DNA from: a virus
Strand: one strand, 5' to 3'
Length of the DNA: 26,303 bases
Virus record (IMG/VR): IMGVR_UViG_3300027987_000356
Location: 1 to 26,303 of that record
Shown: piece after piece, positions 10,394 to 18,242 of the stretch
How positions within the stretch are numbered: position 1 is the first letter of the stretch
Layout of the letters: the number at the start of each line of letters is the position of its first letter
Translations under genes and position numbers: made by a program
The notes under the pieces: generated by a model
Seen by the model: the letters and a program-made list of their open reading frames with translations, nothing else
Database searches by the model: none
Told to the model about the DNA's origin: nothing

Positions 10394-11517
10394 CGCGCTG
10401 GGCGCTCCTCTGGGCGCTCCTCTGGTCCTTCGCCCTGCCTGCGGGCGCCCAGACGGACATCGGAGACTTCACCGACCTAGACCCGGTCATCGAGACCGCG
10501 AACCTGGCCGACCAGTGGCCCTCGCTGATCCGGGCCGTCCAGGGCCTGGGGGCGATGTTCTCGGCGAAGTACGCGACGGGCACCGAGCCGTCCGACGCGC
10601 TCCACGGCCTGATCCTGGCGGACGAGGCCGGGGTTCTGGCGAAGGCCTGGCGGATCCGGGTCGACACGAACGAGGACGTGCTTTTCGAGCGCAACACCGG
10701 GACCGACGCGACGCCGATCTGGACGACGAAGCTCACGATCGACACCTCGCTGGGGATCGGGACCTTCGCCCCGCTCGTACACCAGCACAACGCGACGGAC
10801 GTGAACGCCGGCACGCTCGCGGACGCCCGGATTTCCCAGAGCTCGGTGGACCAGTACGGGGTCTCGACCCCGACGGCAAACCGGCTGGTCAAGGGCAAGT
10901 CCGGGAGCTCCGAGATCGACGAGGGCTGGATCTCCGAGTTGGGAGTCACTCAGCACGAGGCGGCGCTGTCGATCGCGGGCAGCCAGCTCACCGGCGTTCT
11001 TGGGAAGGCGACGATCTGGATTCCCGCGTCCGCGATGCGCCCAACGACCACGGGTGGGTGCGCGCCGCTTACTCAAGTCGAATTGGCCGCCGGGAAGCCG
11101 GAGCTTCTCGTCATCGACTGCGACGGGACGACCGATGAATCGGTCACGTTCTTTGTCGCGATGCCGCATTCTTGGAACAAGGGGAACATCAGCTTCAAGT
11201 TCTTCTACACCGTAAACGCAGCAGTCAATACTACGGTGCAGTTTTCCCTGGTTCCACTTGCACTGGCGGATGACGACGCGATCGGCGTCACGACATTCTC
11301 CGGAGGCGCTGCGGTATCCGACACCTTCAAGAACACCGCCAATGACCTTGCCGTGTCGCCAGAGAGCGGGGGGTTCGCAGTCGCTGGATCGCCAGGAGAC
11401 GACGAGCTCACGTGGTTCTTACTGCAGCGCAATCCGTCCGTTGACACGACGACTCAGGACGCCCGCCTGCTGGGCATCACGCTGCTCTACACGCGAGACG
11501 CACACAATGACAATTAG
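10390..11517 (+). CDS. Tail fibre-like protein with an N-terminal signal sequence, 375 aa
   Basis: The open frame reaches back to 10336, but GTG at 10390 overlaps the previous TGA and starts a signal-like segment (TRWALLWALLWSFALPAGA|Q, cleavage about residue 20). Residues 35-120 have DANxxLFERN-like beta repeats. About residues 130-155 carry HNATDVNAGTLADARI, a motif seen in many phage fibres. The last 150 residues (IPASAMRPTTTGG... MPHSWNKGNI... VDTTTQDARLLGITLLYT) match in pattern a C-terminal domain I recall from phage fibre or tail proteins. GC falls from about 72% (10501-10620) to 52% (11161-11280), so the C-terminal receptor-binding part may be imported. An export signal on a fibre is unusual. 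Confidence 0.65.
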   Translation: MTRWALLWALLWSFALPAGAQTDIGDFTDLDPVIETANLADQWPSLIRAVQGLGAMFSAKYATGTEPSDALHGLILADEAGVLAKAWRIRVDTNEDVLFERNTGTDATPIWTTKLTIDTSLGIGTFAPLVHQHNATDVNAGTLADARISQSSVDQYGVSTPTANRLVKGKSGSSEIDEGWISELGVTQHEAALSIAGSQLTGVLGKATIWIPASAMRPTTTGGCAPLTQVELAAGKPELLVIDCDGTTDESVTFFVAMPHSWNKGNISFKFFYTVNAAVNTTVQFSLVPLALADDDAIGVTTFSGGAAVSDTFKNTANDLAVSPESGGFAVAGSPGDDELTWFLLQRNPSVDTTTQDARLLGITLLYTRDAHNDN

Positions 11518-12355
11518 GCGATCGCTCTCGCTTCTCTGCCTGATTCCGGCCCTTCTCGCGCAGCTCTCCGTCACGGAGATGATCGGGTTTGGTGCTGAAG
11601 GATCGCCCATCGTTCGGATCGCGATCGGTTCCTCGACGAACGGATACGTCATATGTTCCGCCATTCAAGCGATAGGGATCGATCCCGCAACATCCGTTGC
11701 CGGATCAGCGGTGTTCACGCTTGCGAACGGCGTCATCATCGGCAGCACGAGCACGAGCACTCCGGCGCTTGAGACCGGAGACTGTGGATCGTCGTGGAAG
11801 AGTGCGAATTGGGAACTCCGGATCGTGGTGGCCGGCACCGACTCTGCCCGCATACAGGGGAGGGGCGGGAATGCAGGAGCAGGAAGAGATCGCGCGATCA
11901 GTGATTGCGGTGTCTCATCAACTACGGCGGGAGGTGGAGGAGGAGGCGCAGGATCCAACGCAGGAAGTGGTGCGAGCTTGGGTGGATCCGATGGCACGGC
12001 AACGTCTGGCGGGGCGGGCGGAACAAGCAATCCAGTGGGCACGATCGACTGTTCTGCTGCTCAGAATGGCCAGGACGGCGGTGACGCAATCGAAGCGACG
12101 GACGGGGCTCCAAATCTGATACTGGCTCCGGAGTCAGGTGCCACTCTAGAAGTTTGGGGCGGCGGGGGCGGCGGGGGCGGAAACAATGATGCCTCGCCAT
12201 TCACGGGCGGTGCCGGTGGTTCACCAGGCATGCCTGGTGGAGCGACTCCTGGTGGAGGTACTAGCCCAGGAGACAATGGCCTTGCGTATTTCGAACCAGG
12301 CTCAGCCAGCGTAATCGAGGCCGGTCCGGGTACGATCGACGATCTGGGGACATAA
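11507..12355 (+). CDS. Glycine-rich adhesin-like protein with an N-terminal signal sequence, 282 aa
   Basis: ATG at 11507 overlaps the end of the preceding gene; an in-frame extension inside that gene was rejected. Residues 1-19 resemble a signal sequence (RRSLSLLCLIPALLA|Q). A beta-rich section follows, with Cys at spaced positions (YVICSA, GDCGSS, SDCGVS, IDCSAA). Residues 140-260 are dominated by Gly in runs such as AGGGGGGAGSNAGSG and WGGGGGGGGN. Poly-glycine sandwiches of this kind occur in phage tail-tip adhesins such as the S16 gp38 type. A host-recognition role fits, but the match is by composition. Confidence 0.6.
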   Translation: MTIRRSLSLLCLIPALLAQLSVTEMIGFGAEGSPIVRIAIGSSTNGYVICSAIQAIGIDPATSVAGSAVFTLANGVIIGSTSTSTPALETGDCGSSWKSANWELRIVVAGTDSARIQGRGGNAGAGRDRAISDCGVSSTTAGGGGGGAGSNAGSGASLGGSDGTATSGGAGGTSNPVGTIDCSAAQNGQDGGDAIEATDGAPNLILAPESGATLEVWGGGGGGGGNNDASPFTGGAGGSPGMPGGATPGGGTSPGDNGLAYFEPGSASVIEAGPGTIDDLGT

Positions 12356-12960
12356 TGGCAGGGCGACTTTCTGCGCGACACGCACTCACGAAGAAGGAGA
12401 TCGAGTTCTGCAAGGTCTTCAAGGCCGGACAGGGCAGAGAAGTGAACGCGCAGAAGCGAGAGGCGTACCGCAAGGCGTACTGCCACAGGCGCGGGGATGG
12501 GGCATGGATCTCCTTCGACTTCGACCACGAGCTTCTCACGAAAGAGAAGATCACGCAGCTCATGGCCAAGGCGGAGTCCGTTAGCGGACAAGAGATGCTG
12601 GCCCGAGCGGAAGCTATTCTCGAAGACTACTCCGTTCAGCAGTACATCAAGGAGCTGAGCGAGTCATCGGTCTCTCTGGCAGAGGGCGCGCTCCGCGAGA
12701 ACGTGCTCTTCGGGGACGAGAAGGAAGCGCGCTCCAGCGCGGACAAGATCCTCGGTCGCGAGGAGAAGGCGAGTCGCATCGAAGATATCGCCGAGCTTGC
12801 GCGTGTATTCGACGACGCTGGATTCGAGATCGTGGTGGACCTTCCTCAGGAGGTGCGAGCCGATGTGGTGTGCGACGACTGCGGGGCAGTGAAGCACGTC
12901 TCCCTGCCGGTTGAGGCGGTCGGGAAGTTCGTGTCTCCGTTCAAGCAGGAGGCCGACTGA
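12355..12960 (+). CDS. terS: Probable terminase small subunit, 201 aa
   Basis: ATG at 12355 overlaps the preceding TAA (TAATG), and its TGA overlaps the large subunit start. Residues 10-40 have the terminase small-subunit opening LTKKEIEFCKVFxxG with REAYRKAYC, a predicted helix-turn-helix for pac or cos site binding. The central helices (MLARAEAILEDYSVQQYIKE, DEKEARSSADKILGREEKA) match the oligomerisation region typical of the family. A C-terminal extension carries CDDCG (Cys173, Cys176), which is not standard. Position directly before the ATPase gene strongly supports the call. Confidence 0.75.
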   Translation: MAGRLSARHALTKKEIEFCKVFKAGQGREVNAQKREAYRKAYCHRRGDGAWISFDFDHELLTKEKITQLMAKAESVSGQEMLARAEAILEDYSVQQYIKELSESSVSLAEGALRENVLFGDEKEARSSADKILGREEKASRIEDIAELARVFDDAGFEIVVDLPQEVRADVVCDDCGAVKHVSLPVEAVGKFVSPFKQEAD

Positions 12961-14579
12961 TGGAGCTCGTGCGCGGAGGTCGCAGCCTGAGAATCACATT
13001 CAGCGACATCGCCGAGCGTCGCGCCTACCTGCGCATCCCTCCCGCGTCCCGTGTGAAGCTCGCGAAGATGGCGGGCGCGCCCTGGAACACGCAGGACCCC
13101 GATGCCGAGCTCTCGGACGAGCAGAAGGAGTTCCTCATGCGCCCCGAGCGCACGGTCTGTCTCGAGGCCGGGACCGGCGGCGGGAAGTCGATGATGTGCG
13201 GAATCCGGGCCGGGTGCGCACTCCTGTTGCCCTTCAATCAGGTCGGCATCCTCGGCGACCGCTACGACCACGCAGCGAAGGAGTTTCGCTACGCGTATCT
13301 GTTCATCCGCGAGCTGTTCAAGGGACACCTCGGACTATTCCCTCGCCTGCAGTACGTGTCTCAGCCGGGCCGGCATGAATACCACATCACGACGCTCTGG
13401 AACTCGTGGATGCTCGGCTGTTCGATGGACTCGCAGGAAGGCGCAGCGGTCTTGGGCGAGACGCTCAACATGGCGATTCTGTGCGAGGGTTCTCAGATTT
13501 CGACTCGAGTCCTGAATCGTCGCATCCTTCGCGCCACGGACCGCGCGATCGTTCGGCGGCGCGGATTCAAGCACGTGCGAGAGACGGGTTACCTGCTCGC
13601 CTTCACGACGCCGGATCAGCTCGAGGGTGCCGCGGCCGAAATGATCGAGCAGCGGGTGAAGCTCACGAAGGGGAAGCTCGAGAAGCTCCAGTACGGTCGC
13701 GTGCGCTGGGAGGACAGCTTTTACGCGAAGCGCGGCGTTCCGTCGACGATGAATCCGTCTTTCTCCCCATCGGTGCTCGAGGGTCGCCGGCTGACGATGA
13801 GCGAGTGGGAGTTCCAGGAGGTCTACGGGGGCGTCGCGTCGCCGGCATCAGGTCGCGTCTACTCGCACTTCTCGATGACGAAGCACGTCTTCAGGGACTA
13901 TCCAGAGACCGAGAAGCTGAGAGAGATGCGTTTCGGGCTCGGGATCGATACCGGGGAGACGTTTGCTGCGGTTCTGGTCGGTCTCGATCCGAAAATGGTC
14001 GCGTGGGTCATGGGCGAGCACTACGGTCGAAAGACCTCGACAGAGGAAGACGCCGCAGGGATCACGGTGCTTCTGCAGGGATTCTTCGAGCGACTCGGGT
14101 ACACGAAGATGGAGACAATCTGGGACCGACTTGATTTGTGCGTGGTCGACCCTAGCTCTCCGTTCAAGATCGATCTGATGGAGCAGCTCCCGGGCATGGA
14201 CCTATCGACTCCGTTCTGGGACATGGGCGGGTTCGATCAGTTGCCGACGGTTCTCCACATGAACGCGCTGATGCAGAACGATCAGATCATGGTCCACGAG
14301 GACTGTACCGAGCTCCTAGAGGAGCGGCGCAAGTGGATCTGGAAGTCTCAGCGCTCGCAAGCGCGCAAGGGCCACTTCTTCGAACGCGCGCCGATCAAGG
14401 AACACGACCACGGGTCGGACGCGGAGCGCTACATCGTGCTCTCGCTGAGGACCTACGGTCCGCTCGGGGCTGATGCTCCTCCGCCAGACGCGAACCGAGG
14501 AGGGCGTATGCGAGTAGGGGACGACCTGCTCGAGCTGATGGAGCGCGCGTCGGAAGGTGAGGTGATATGGGCTGGATGA
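12960..14579 (+). CDS. terL: Terminase large subunit, DNA-packaging ATPase and nuclease, 539 aa
   Basis: ATG at 12960 overlaps the small-subunit TGA (TGATGG). The packaging motor hydrolyses ATP to pump DNA into the prohead and cuts it at the end. Residues 69-77 (EAGTGGGKS) are the Walker A loop. The Walker B position (171-176, MAILCE) has Cys where Asp is usual, keeping the catalytic Glu. FTTP at 215-218 fits the coupling motif. The nuclease half shows Asp330 (GLGIDTGE), Asp397 (CVVDPSS) and Asp487 (HGSDAER), the expected acidic triad. Length is normal for the family. Confidence 0.88.
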   Translation: MELVRGGRSLRITFSDIAERRAYLRIPPASRVKLAKMAGAPWNTQDPDAELSDEQKEFLMRPERTVCLEAGTGGGKSMMCGIRAGCALLLPFNQVGILGDRYDHAAKEFRYAYLFIRELFKGHLGLFPRLQYVSQPGRHEYHITTLWNSWMLGCSMDSQEGAAVLGETLNMAILCEGSQISTRVLNRRILRATDRAIVRRRGFKHVRETGYLLAFTTPDQLEGAAAEMIEQRVKLTKGKLEKLQYGRVRWEDSFYAKRGVPSTMNPSFSPSVLEGRRLTMSEWEFQEVYGGVASPASGRVYSHFSMTKHVFRDYPETEKLREMRFGLGIDTGETFAAVLVGLDPKMVAWVMGEHYGRKTSTEEDAAGITVLLQGFFERLGYTKMETIWDRLDLCVVDPSSPFKIDLMEQLPGMDLSTPFWDMGGFDQLPTVLHMNALMQNDQIMVHEDCTELLEERRKWIWKSQRSQARKGHFFERAPIKEHDHGSDAERYIVLSLRTYGPLGADAPPPDANRGGRMRVGDDLLELMERASEGEVIWAG

Positions 14580-14938
14580 GCCGCAGGGAAAACGCCGGCC
14601 TGGCGGTGCTGCGCGAGGTTCTGTCAGAGGCTCGCCGGGAGAACGTCGAGCAGCGCCGCGAGCTGCGCGCGCTCGAGCGCGAGGTAGCGAGAATCGGGGG
14701 AGCCCTGGAGCAGCTCAACTCGGAGCTCGCTCGCATGCGAGCAGGAGAGATGACGGGACTCCTCGCCTCCCCTCCGAGAGATCCGAAAGAAGAGGAAGAC
14801 TCAGATCGCGAGGCCCAGGCGCTGCAGAGGCGCTTCCAGGATCGATTCGGGGATGGACTCAGTACAGAAGACATGGCGCGCCTGGTGGACGAGTATGAGC
14901 AAAGTATCGGGATTGGCGTAGATGACGCAGATGGCTGA
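14567..14938 (+). CDS. Coiled-coil protein between terminase and portal, 123 aa
   Basis: ATG at 14567 overlaps the terminase end by 13 bases and has GGTGAGGTGAT before it; ATG 14576 (ATGA overlap) is the alternative. Residues 10-60 form a long charged coiled coil (LREVLSEARRENVEQRRELR, LEREVARIGGALEQLNSELA). An acidic linker (DPKEEEDSDREAQ) and a helical end follow. The position between terminase and portal suggests a packaging or portal assembly helper. No named family is recognised. Confidence 0.6.
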   Translation: MGWMSRRENAGLAVLREVLSEARRENVEQRRELRALEREVARIGGALEQLNSELARMRAGEMTGLLASPPRDPKEEEDSDREAQALQRRFQDRFGDGLSTEDMARLVDEYEQSIGIGVDDADG

Positions 14939-17108
14939 GTACCAGCGCAAGAAGCCGTCCGTCGACAGCTCTGAGGCGATCCGGCGCCTGCGTCACGACG
15001 TAAAGGAAGAGAGAGAGGCACTCGAGGCGTGCGTGGTGAAGCACCTGAAGGCAGCCGAACTCTCGTCCCGCATCCGAGCGCTGCAGATCTTCGACAACGC
15101 CGCGATGCTGTGCGGGAATCACGACATCCGGTTTCGGTATCAGAACGGAGGGCGAGGCTTCTTCGCATTCCAGCACGGCGTTCACGATAAGTCACCGGAG
15201 GATCGCTACCTCCCGAAGACCTACGACAACAAACTGATCGGACCCACTGAGAAGCTGATCGCGCTCTTCTGCAAGGGGAAGCCGGAGCCTCGCATCGAGC
15301 CGAACTCCGAGCAAGTAGATGACCGGCAGGCAGCGGCGATCGGGGAGATCGTTGCGAAGCTTCACTTCGAGCGCCCGATCAAGCTCCCTTCACTGCGCCG
15401 AAGGATCGCTGCGACAGGGGCGCTCTGCGGAACGGCGATCGTCGAGACCGAGTACGGTCGCACGGATATCCCCGTGATCGTCCCGAAGACGAAGATGCGC
15501 GAGGTACCGGCATCGGAGCGCAAGCTATTCTTGCGCGATAGAGGCCTGCCGGATGATGCCACGGAAGAGGCGGTAGAGGAAGTCGCGGACGGCGAAACGG
15601 TCGAGATGAAGCCGGGGATCCGCGCGCACGTGTGGACCCCACTGCACTTCACGCCGAGCCCTGGAGCGGCGTCCGAGGATGACCTGATCTGGGGCGCACG
15701 GACGACGTTCGAGGACATGGATTCGATCTGGGACGTCTTCGAGCCGCAGAAGGGCGAGGGGGTCTATCTCGACGCTCTCGCCAAGGCCGAGCCCAGCGAC
15801 GGAGTGCAGAGCCCGATCTACTGGTGGTATCGCGTTCAGGACATCCTGGACGCCCCGCACAATCAGTGGGACGCGCTGGCGCCGAGTACCTGGAACCTCG
15901 GAACGCCGATGGCGGAGAATCACACGACCCACGTAGTCCTCGACGTGAAGCCGAACGTCCACTTTCCTCGGGGCCGGACTCTGTTCGTCGTGGGCGGAAA
16001 GCTCGTGGCATGCTTCGACGAGGGCCGCGCCTATCGTCCCGGGTACGAAGAGGTGCGCTGGAACGAGTGGGGGTTCTGGCGCTGGTTCCGCCTGGAGGGA
16101 CGCTTCTGGGGAATCGCCCCGCTGAGCCTGGCTACGCCGATGCAGCGAAAGATCGACACGATCGACGCGGCAATCAAGGCGAACCGCGACTTCATGGCAT
16201 TCGGTCAGTGGATGGTCCCGAGGCACGCCAATCTACAGAGAGGATTCTACTCGGGACTGCCCGGCGACTCGTGGAAGTTCAGGGACATCCCGGGTCACAG
16301 GCCTCCGGAGCGCGTGCGCAACGAGCCTCTTCCGCAGGAGCTGATTCAGGAGCGGGAATGGTTGACGGTCTCGATTCAGGACATCTTCGCTTCGACGCTG
16401 CGGAGCCAGGCGGTCTCTCCAAGCGCAGCGCGCGCCGGGGACATCATAGAGCTGCTCCAGAGCGAGAGGCTTGAGGGCAAAGAGCCGGCAGTTCAGGAGT
16501 TCGAAGGCGTCATCGAGACGATGGCGCAGAACGTCCTGATCGACATCCAATTCGGGCTCGCCGAGCAGCAGGACCCGGAGCTGACTCGTCGGATCCTGTC
16601 TGCGGCTCGCGACCACTCGGACATCGCGGTCACTACCTTCGTCGGAACGATGTTGCGTGACAACGTGCACGTCAAGATCGACATCGCTTCCGAGATTCTG
16701 GAGAGCAAGGAAGCGGTCGCGCAGAAGGCGCAGGCGCTCCTGCAGTATGCAGGAGAGATGCTCAGCCCGGAGCAAAGGCTCGGCGTCTTCGAGGCGATGG
16801 GCATGGGTCGGTGGATGAAGACGGTCGAGTCCGCGGCGATCCGCAGGACGAAGTGGATCATCTCCCAGGTGGTGGCGGGCGACCTCGAGGCCGCGCGGGT
16901 GAACCCGCGGATCGACGTCCCGACCCTGATGCTGCCCGAGCTGCAGACGTTTCTGTTGAGCGAGCGATTCCTAGGGATCGACCCGCGGGCACAGGCAACG
17001 CTGGAGCAGCTCTTCGACCAGGTGTTTGCGCTCGTCCAGCAGGAGATGCGGGCGCGAATGGAGGCGCAGAAGCGGGCCGCGGCGGCAGAGGGCAGTCAGG
17101 CGGCCTAG
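14922..17108 (+). CDS. Portal protein, 728 aa
   Basis: ATG at 14922 overlaps the previous gene by 17 bases; ATG 14931 is in frame too. The large size, the polar helical N-terminus, the central WTPLHFTPSPGA-type loop region, the tail of amphipathic helices and position between terminase and scaffold match podovirus-type (P22-like) portals. Portals form the 12-subunit ring through which DNA enters and leaves. The segment PLSLATPMQRKIDTIDAAIK followed by KANRDFMAFGQWM, and the later FASTLRSQAVSPSAARAGDI, fit the stem and channel helices. The C-terminus (EQLFDQVFALVQQEMRARME) is a barrel-like coiled coil. Confidence 0.8.
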   Translation: MTQMAEYQRKKPSVDSSEAIRRLRHDVKEEREALEACVVKHLKAAELSSRIRALQIFDNAAMLCGNHDIRFRYQNGGRGFFAFQHGVHDKSPEDRYLPKTYDNKLIGPTEKLIALFCKGKPEPRIEPNSEQVDDRQAAAIGEIVAKLHFERPIKLPSLRRRIAATGALCGTAIVETEYGRTDIPVIVPKTKMREVPASERKLFLRDRGLPDDATEEAVEEVADGETVEMKPGIRAHVWTPLHFTPSPGAASEDDLIWGARTTFEDMDSIWDVFEPQKGEGVYLDALAKAEPSDGVQSPIYWWYRVQDILDAPHNQWDALAPSTWNLGTPMAENHTTHVVLDVKPNVHFPRGRTLFVVGGKLVACFDEGRAYRPGYEEVRWNEWGFWRWFRLEGRFWGIAPLSLATPMQRKIDTIDAAIKANRDFMAFGQWMVPRHANLQRGFYSGLPGDSWKFRDIPGHRPPERVRNEPLPQELIQEREWLTVSIQDIFASTLRSQAVSPSAARAGDIIELLQSERLEGKEPAVQEFEGVIETMAQNVLIDIQFGLAEQQDPELTRRILSAARDHSDIAVTTFVGTMLRDNVHVKIDIASEILESKEAVAQKAQALLQYAGEMLSPEQRLGVFEAMGMGRWMKTVESAAIRRTKWIISQVVAGDLEAARVNPRIDVPTLMLPELQTFLLSERFLGIDPRAQATLEQLFDQVFALVQQEMRARMEAQKRAAAAEGSQAA

Positions 17109-17117
17109 GAGGCGAGG

Positions 17118-18092
17118 ATGGCGCTGTTCGAAAAGCAGGACGAAAGGGCTGAGGTCGATCCCCCCGAGAAGCCGAACGGGGAGGCGGAGGGAAAGGTCGC
17201 GCCGGAGGGCAACGACCCCGGCGATCCGAAACCGGACGATGGCGAGGACGACGAGGGCAAGCAGCCGTCGCTGTTCGCGAAGCCGCGCAAAGGTGAGGGG
17301 AAACCCCTTGACGAACGTAACTTCATCAATCACCCTCGATGGCAGGAGATGGTCGGCCAGCGGAAGGAGGCCATCTCGCGGGCGGAGACGGCAGAGCGCG
17401 CGCGCGATGAGGCGCAGCCCTTCCGGGACGCGATCCTCACGCACTACGGGAAGATCGAGAACCCCGTCGAAGCGCTCAACCGCGATGTCCGGATCCTCGA
17501 GGCCTGGGAGCAGCTCGCCGCGTCTGACCCGATGGTTCGCGCGGCCGGGGACAAGGTGATGGCGCTGGTGAGCCAGATGGAGGGCGGAGGCGGGGGGCCG
17601 ACGAGTCGATCGGCGCAGGCCAAGTCCGCGCCCGCAGCCGCCCCTGCCGAGGCCGCCGAGTCCAAGGGGCCCGATCCTTACGTCGTCCGGATCCTGGAGC
17701 GCGACGCGCGCAGCACCATCGAGTCGATCGCCCAGGAGAGCGGCTTCCTGAAAAAGTGGCAGACGCGCCTCGCCGAGGACCTCCTGCGCGAGATCCGGCA
17801 CGAGGGCGGCGATGCGCTCGCCAAGTTCGACCGAGAGGACGGAGAACGCCGGGCTCGCGCGTGGATCCAGCGCGGGAGCTACGAGGAGGCCGAGCTCACC
17901 GGGCGCCAGGTACGCGGTGGGCGCGCGCGCGCGACGCTGGGCTCGAACGGGGCACCGGCCGGCGGATCGTCCGCCGAAGCGCAGGAGGGCCGGGAGCGGC
18001 CGAGGGGCGTGAAGGCGGTGAAGAACTTGCGGGAGTGGGAAGAGCGGCACCAGGGACTCGTCTCTGGCATTGGCCGCTCCGTCGGCTCCTGA
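17118..18092 (+). CDS. Probable capsid scaffolding protein, 324 aa
   Basis: ATG at 17118 has the strong site AGGAGGCGAGG. The first 65 residues are very acidic and Pro-rich (DERAEVDPPEKPNGEAEGK). The middle is helical and charged with coiled-coil stretches (QRKEAISRAETAERARDEAQ). An Ala/Pro/Gly linker (170-190) and a basic C-terminal helix-rich part (RATLGSNGAPAGGSSAEAQE, then RGVKAVKNLREWEERHQ) follow. Disordered, charged proteins placed between portal and capsid genes are scaffolds in many podoviruses. The basic C-terminus would bind the acidic face of capsid protein. No protease motif is visible. Confidence 0.7.
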   Translation: MALFEKQDERAEVDPPEKPNGEAEGKVAPEGNDPGDPKPDDGEDDEGKQPSLFAKPRKGEGKPLDERNFINHPRWQEMVGQRKEAISRAETAERARDEAQPFRDAILTHYGKIENPVEALNRDVRILEAWEQLAASDPMVRAAGDKVMALVSQMEGGGGGPTSRSAQAKSAPAAAPAEAAESKGPDPYVVRILERDARSTIESIAQESGFLKKWQTRLAEDLLREIRHEGGDALAKFDREDGERRARAWIQRGSYEEAELTGRQVRGGRARATLGSNGAPAGGSSAEAQEGRERPRGVKAVKNLREWEERHQGLVSGIGRSVGS

Positions 18093-18096
18093 CGCT

Positions 18097-18146
18097 CGCG
18101 GGGAGCGCATCCCCGCGCACTGCGCCGGATCAGGGCGGACCTGATC
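18097..18146. other. Twin hairpins in the capsid-gene leader
   Basis: CGCGGGG (18097-18103) pairs with CCCCGCG (18111-18117) around seven bases. Eleven bases further on GATCAGG (18128-18134) pairs with CCTGATC (18140-18146) around five bases. Neither is followed by a T run. They lie in the 150-base gap 18093-18242, the largest gap in the late block. The rest of the gap is G-rich, with the ribosome binding site GGAG before 18243. The pair may help set the high level of capsid mRNA by end protection. Confidence 0.5.
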
Positions 18147-18242
18147 GACTTCGCAAACCCGGGGCGGATCCGGGGGCCAGGGGGAACTTGCGTCCGGGGA
18201 AGGCCCTCGAGACGGAGCGACCCGTGATGCGGAGTTTGCACC

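Noticed and set aside
11930-12260. G-rich repeats that could be a minisatellite or quadruplex element
   Set aside because: They are in frame and encode the poly-glycine part of the adhesin-like protein, so coding explains them; quadruplex formation was not shown.
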